Assembly (NCBI GenBank): GCA_023431285.1
Contig: JAEYXN010000068.1
Coordinates: forward strand, 1 to 14,671
Source: Bacteroidota bacterium
GTDB lineage: Bacteria; Bacteroidota; Bacteroidia; Cytophagales; Cyclobacteriaceae
DNA: 14,671 nt
Reading direction: 5' to 3'
The position numbers and the translations under genes are program-made. Shown here one piece after another: positions 13,204-14,671 of this stretch. Below the pieces are notes generated by a model. The model was given only the letters and a program-made list of their open reading frames with translations, was not told the origin of the DNA and ran no database searches. Every line of letters starts with the position of its first letter. Positions within the stretch are counted from its first letter, which is position 1.

Positions 13204-14037
13204 ATGTCAGCAATTTCAGCACAAGATGTAAACAAACTCCGCCAGATGACTGGCGCCGGTATGATGGATTGTAAAAAAGCGCTTGCCGAGGCTGAAGGAG
13301 ATTTTGAGAAAGCGATCGAGATCCTCAGAAAGAAAGGTCAGAAAGTTTCTGCATCCCGTTCCGATAAGGAAGCAAAAGAGGGTTCTGTTTTCGTAAAGGT
13401 CAGCGACGATAAAAAAGAAGCTGTTCTTATTGCCCTGAATTGCGAGACTGATTTTGTGGCAAAGAACGATGAGTTCCAGGCCCTCGGAAAACTGATTGCT
13501 GAGACTGCTTTCGCAAGCAAGCCTGCAACCAAGGAAGACCTCCTGTCACAAGCTGCAGGAAGCGTTACCCTCAATGAACGAATCGTCGAACTGGTCGGTA
13601 AGATCGGGGAGAAGGTAGAAATCAGTGAATACGTTCTCATGAAAGGCGAGGCAGTTGTTCCTTATATCCACGCCGGTTCGAAACTTGGTGTTCTCGTTTC
13701 TCTGAAAGGAGTAAATGGTAAAGATGTGACTGATGCTGGTAAAGACGTCGGCATGCAGATCGCTGCAATGAACCCTGTTGCGGTTGATGAAAAGAACGTT
13801 GACCAGTCAGTGATCGAAAAAGAACTTGAGATTGCTAAAGCGCAGATTATCGCTGAAGGAAAGCCTGCCAATATGGTTGATAAGATCGCGCAAGGTAAGC
13901 TTCAGAAGTTCTATAAAGAAAGCACACTGCTGCACCAGGTCTTCGTGAAAGACAATTCTAAAACAGTGGCGCAATACCTTGACAGCGTTACCAAAGGATT
14001 GACTGTCGCAGAATTCAAACGTGTATCAATCGGATAA
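13204..14037 (+). CDS. tsf: Translation elongation factor Ts
   Basis: EF-Ts is the guanine-nucleotide exchange factor that regenerates EF-Tu-GTP. The 277 residues start with the N-terminal UBA-like domain (VNKLRQMTGAGMMDCKKALAEA, 9-30), then the core with the EF-Tu contact motif TDFVAKN (82-88), the GEKVEISEYVLM segment, the dimerisation-type HAGSKLGVLVSLKG and AAMNPVAV segments, and the C-terminal KFYKESTLLHQVFVKDNSKTV module. It follows rpsB as in most bacteria, but after a long 171-base structured gap. A strong terminator follows its stop. Confidence 0.97.
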   Translation: MSAISAQDVNKLRQMTGAGMMDCKKALAEAEGDFEKAIEILRKKGQKVSASRSDKEAKEGSVFVKVSDDKKEAVLIALNCETDFVAKNDEFQALGKLIAETAFASKPATKEDLLSQAAGSVTLNERIVELVGKIGEKVEISEYVLMKGEAVVPYIHAGSKLGVLVSLKGVNGKDVTDAGKDVGMQIAAMNPVAVDEKNVDQSVIEKELEIAKAQIIAEGKPANMVDKIAQGKLQKFYKESTLLHQVFVKDNSKTVAQYLDSVTKGLTVAEFKRVSIG

Positions 14038-14059
14038 CTGATCCTTTTAGCATACTTCA

Positions 14060-14095
14060 AAAGCCAGGCGTCGATCGTCTGGCTTTCTTTTTTTT
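14060..14095 (+). terminator. Strong Rho-independent terminator after tsf
   Basis: An 11-bp stem (AAAGCCAGGCG 14060-14070 with CGTCTGGCTTT 14076-14086, one G-U pair), loop TCGAT, then C and eight T (14088-14095). It closes the ribosomal/EF-Ts transcript 22 bases after the tsf stop. Confidence 0.92.
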
Positions 14096-14161
14096 ATTAC
14101 TTTCCGTGAAGGCGTCTTCGCCAGAGGTCAGCCGGCCAGCGCTCTTTTCAATTCATAACCT

Positions 14162-14671
14162 ATGCAAAAGTCAATCAATCCGTATAATCAAAAGGTCCTG
14201 GGTGAATTTGAAACACTCACTCCCGGTGCACTGTCTGAAAAGATGATGCAGTCCCGGAAAGCGTATGCCGATTGGAGACGCACATCGTTCAGCCACCGGG
14301 CAGACCTGCTTCGAGGCGTTGCAAAGGTGTTGTCCGACAACCTTGAAAGGTATGCGACAACTATCAGTAGTGAGATGGGAAAGATATTATCGGAAGCGCG
14401 TGCCGAAGTAAAGAAATGTGCTGATGGTTGTGTGTTTTATGCGGACAATGGTGAGCAGTTTCTGAAAGATGAATTGATTACAACAGAAGCTCATAAAAGC
14501 TATGTAGCGTATCAGCCAACGGGAACCATACTGGCGATCATGCCCTGGAATTTTCCCTTCTGGCAGGTGATCAGATTTGCAGCGCCGGCATTGATGGCCG
14601 GAAACGTAGGGTTGTTAAAACATTCCTCTAATGTACCGCAGTGTTCTCTCGCGCTTGAAGAGGCTTTTCTT
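14162..14671 (+). CDS. Succinate-semialdehyde-type NAD(P)-dependent aldehyde dehydrogenase, 5' part
   Basis: The first 170 residues of an aldehyde dehydrogenase of about 450-460 residues; the rest lies beyond the right edge. It oxidises an aldehyde, probably succinate semialdehyde, to the acid with NAD or NADP. The visible part has the cofactor-binding segment PTGTILAIMPWNFPFWQV (119-136) with Asn130, the structural APALMAGNVGLLKHSSNVPQ region (141-160) with the conserved Lys153, and an N-terminus starting directly at SINPYNQKVLGEF, typical of the short SSADH (GabD-like) subgroup. The catalytic Cys and Glu are outside the window, so activity cannot be judged. It has no Shine-Dalgarno sequence, begins 66 bases after the tsf terminator, and should have its own promoter, which I did not identify. 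Confidence 0.92.
   Translation, partial: MQKSINPYNQKVLGEFETLTPGALSEKMMQSRKAYADWRRTSFSHRADLLRGVAKVLSDNLERYATTISSEMGKILSEARAEVKKCADGCVFYADNGEQFLKDELITTEAHKSYVAYQPTGTILAIMPWNFPFWQVIRFAAPALMAGNVGLLKHSSNVPQCSLALEEAFL

Overview
The window looks like core chromosome of a member of the phylum Bacteroidota. Several features support this. Promoter-like sites fit the phylum's TTTG / TAnnTTTG pattern rather than TTGACA / TATAAT. It carries a DUF2795 protein, a PhoR-like kinase of the type common in this phylum, and an rplM-rpsI-rpsB-tsf cluster. Most genes lack a Shine-Dalgarno sequence. I see no prophage, insertion sequence, CRISPR array, RNA gene or defence island, and I do not find a clear new multi-gene system. 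The unusual material is between the genes.

Layout. Bases 1-1543 (minus) hold most of ettA, the ABC-F translation factor, cut off at its C-terminus by the window edge. A small DUF2795 gene (1772-1993, plus) follows, with an unusually strong ribosome binding site and a terminator shared with the end of ispD (2023-2703, minus). A tandem repeat separates ispD from a small membrane-protein gene (2785-3033, minus). Next come queA (3215-4261, minus) and, divergent from it, an orphan MacB/FtsX-type ABC permease (4516-5796, plus). recA (5901-6929, minus) converges on the permease gene across a long hairpin. A PF10023-type membrane-anchored metallopeptidase (7216-8265, plus) ends in a 17-copy heptad repeat.

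The right half is all on the plus strand. It begins with an OmpR/PhoB-type response regulator (8615-9304), its histidine kinase (9407-10459) and a pseudouridine synthase (10461-11180) whose start lies one base after the kinase stop. The ribosomal genes rplM, rpsI and rpsB follow from a good promoter, then tsf after a 171-base structured gap and a strong terminator. The window ends in the first 170 residues of a succinate-semialdehyde-type aldehyde dehydrogenase.

Functionally the window is dominated by translation and RNA modification (EttA, QueA, the RluA-type synthase, L13, S9, S2, EF-Ts), plus isoprenoid synthesis (IspD), recombination (RecA) and one two-component system. The observation most worth following is that three separate 7-8 bp tandem repeats each start at, or contain, a gene's stop codon. 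Because the period is not a multiple of three and the unit contains a stop codon, the two longer arrays place stops in all three frames.
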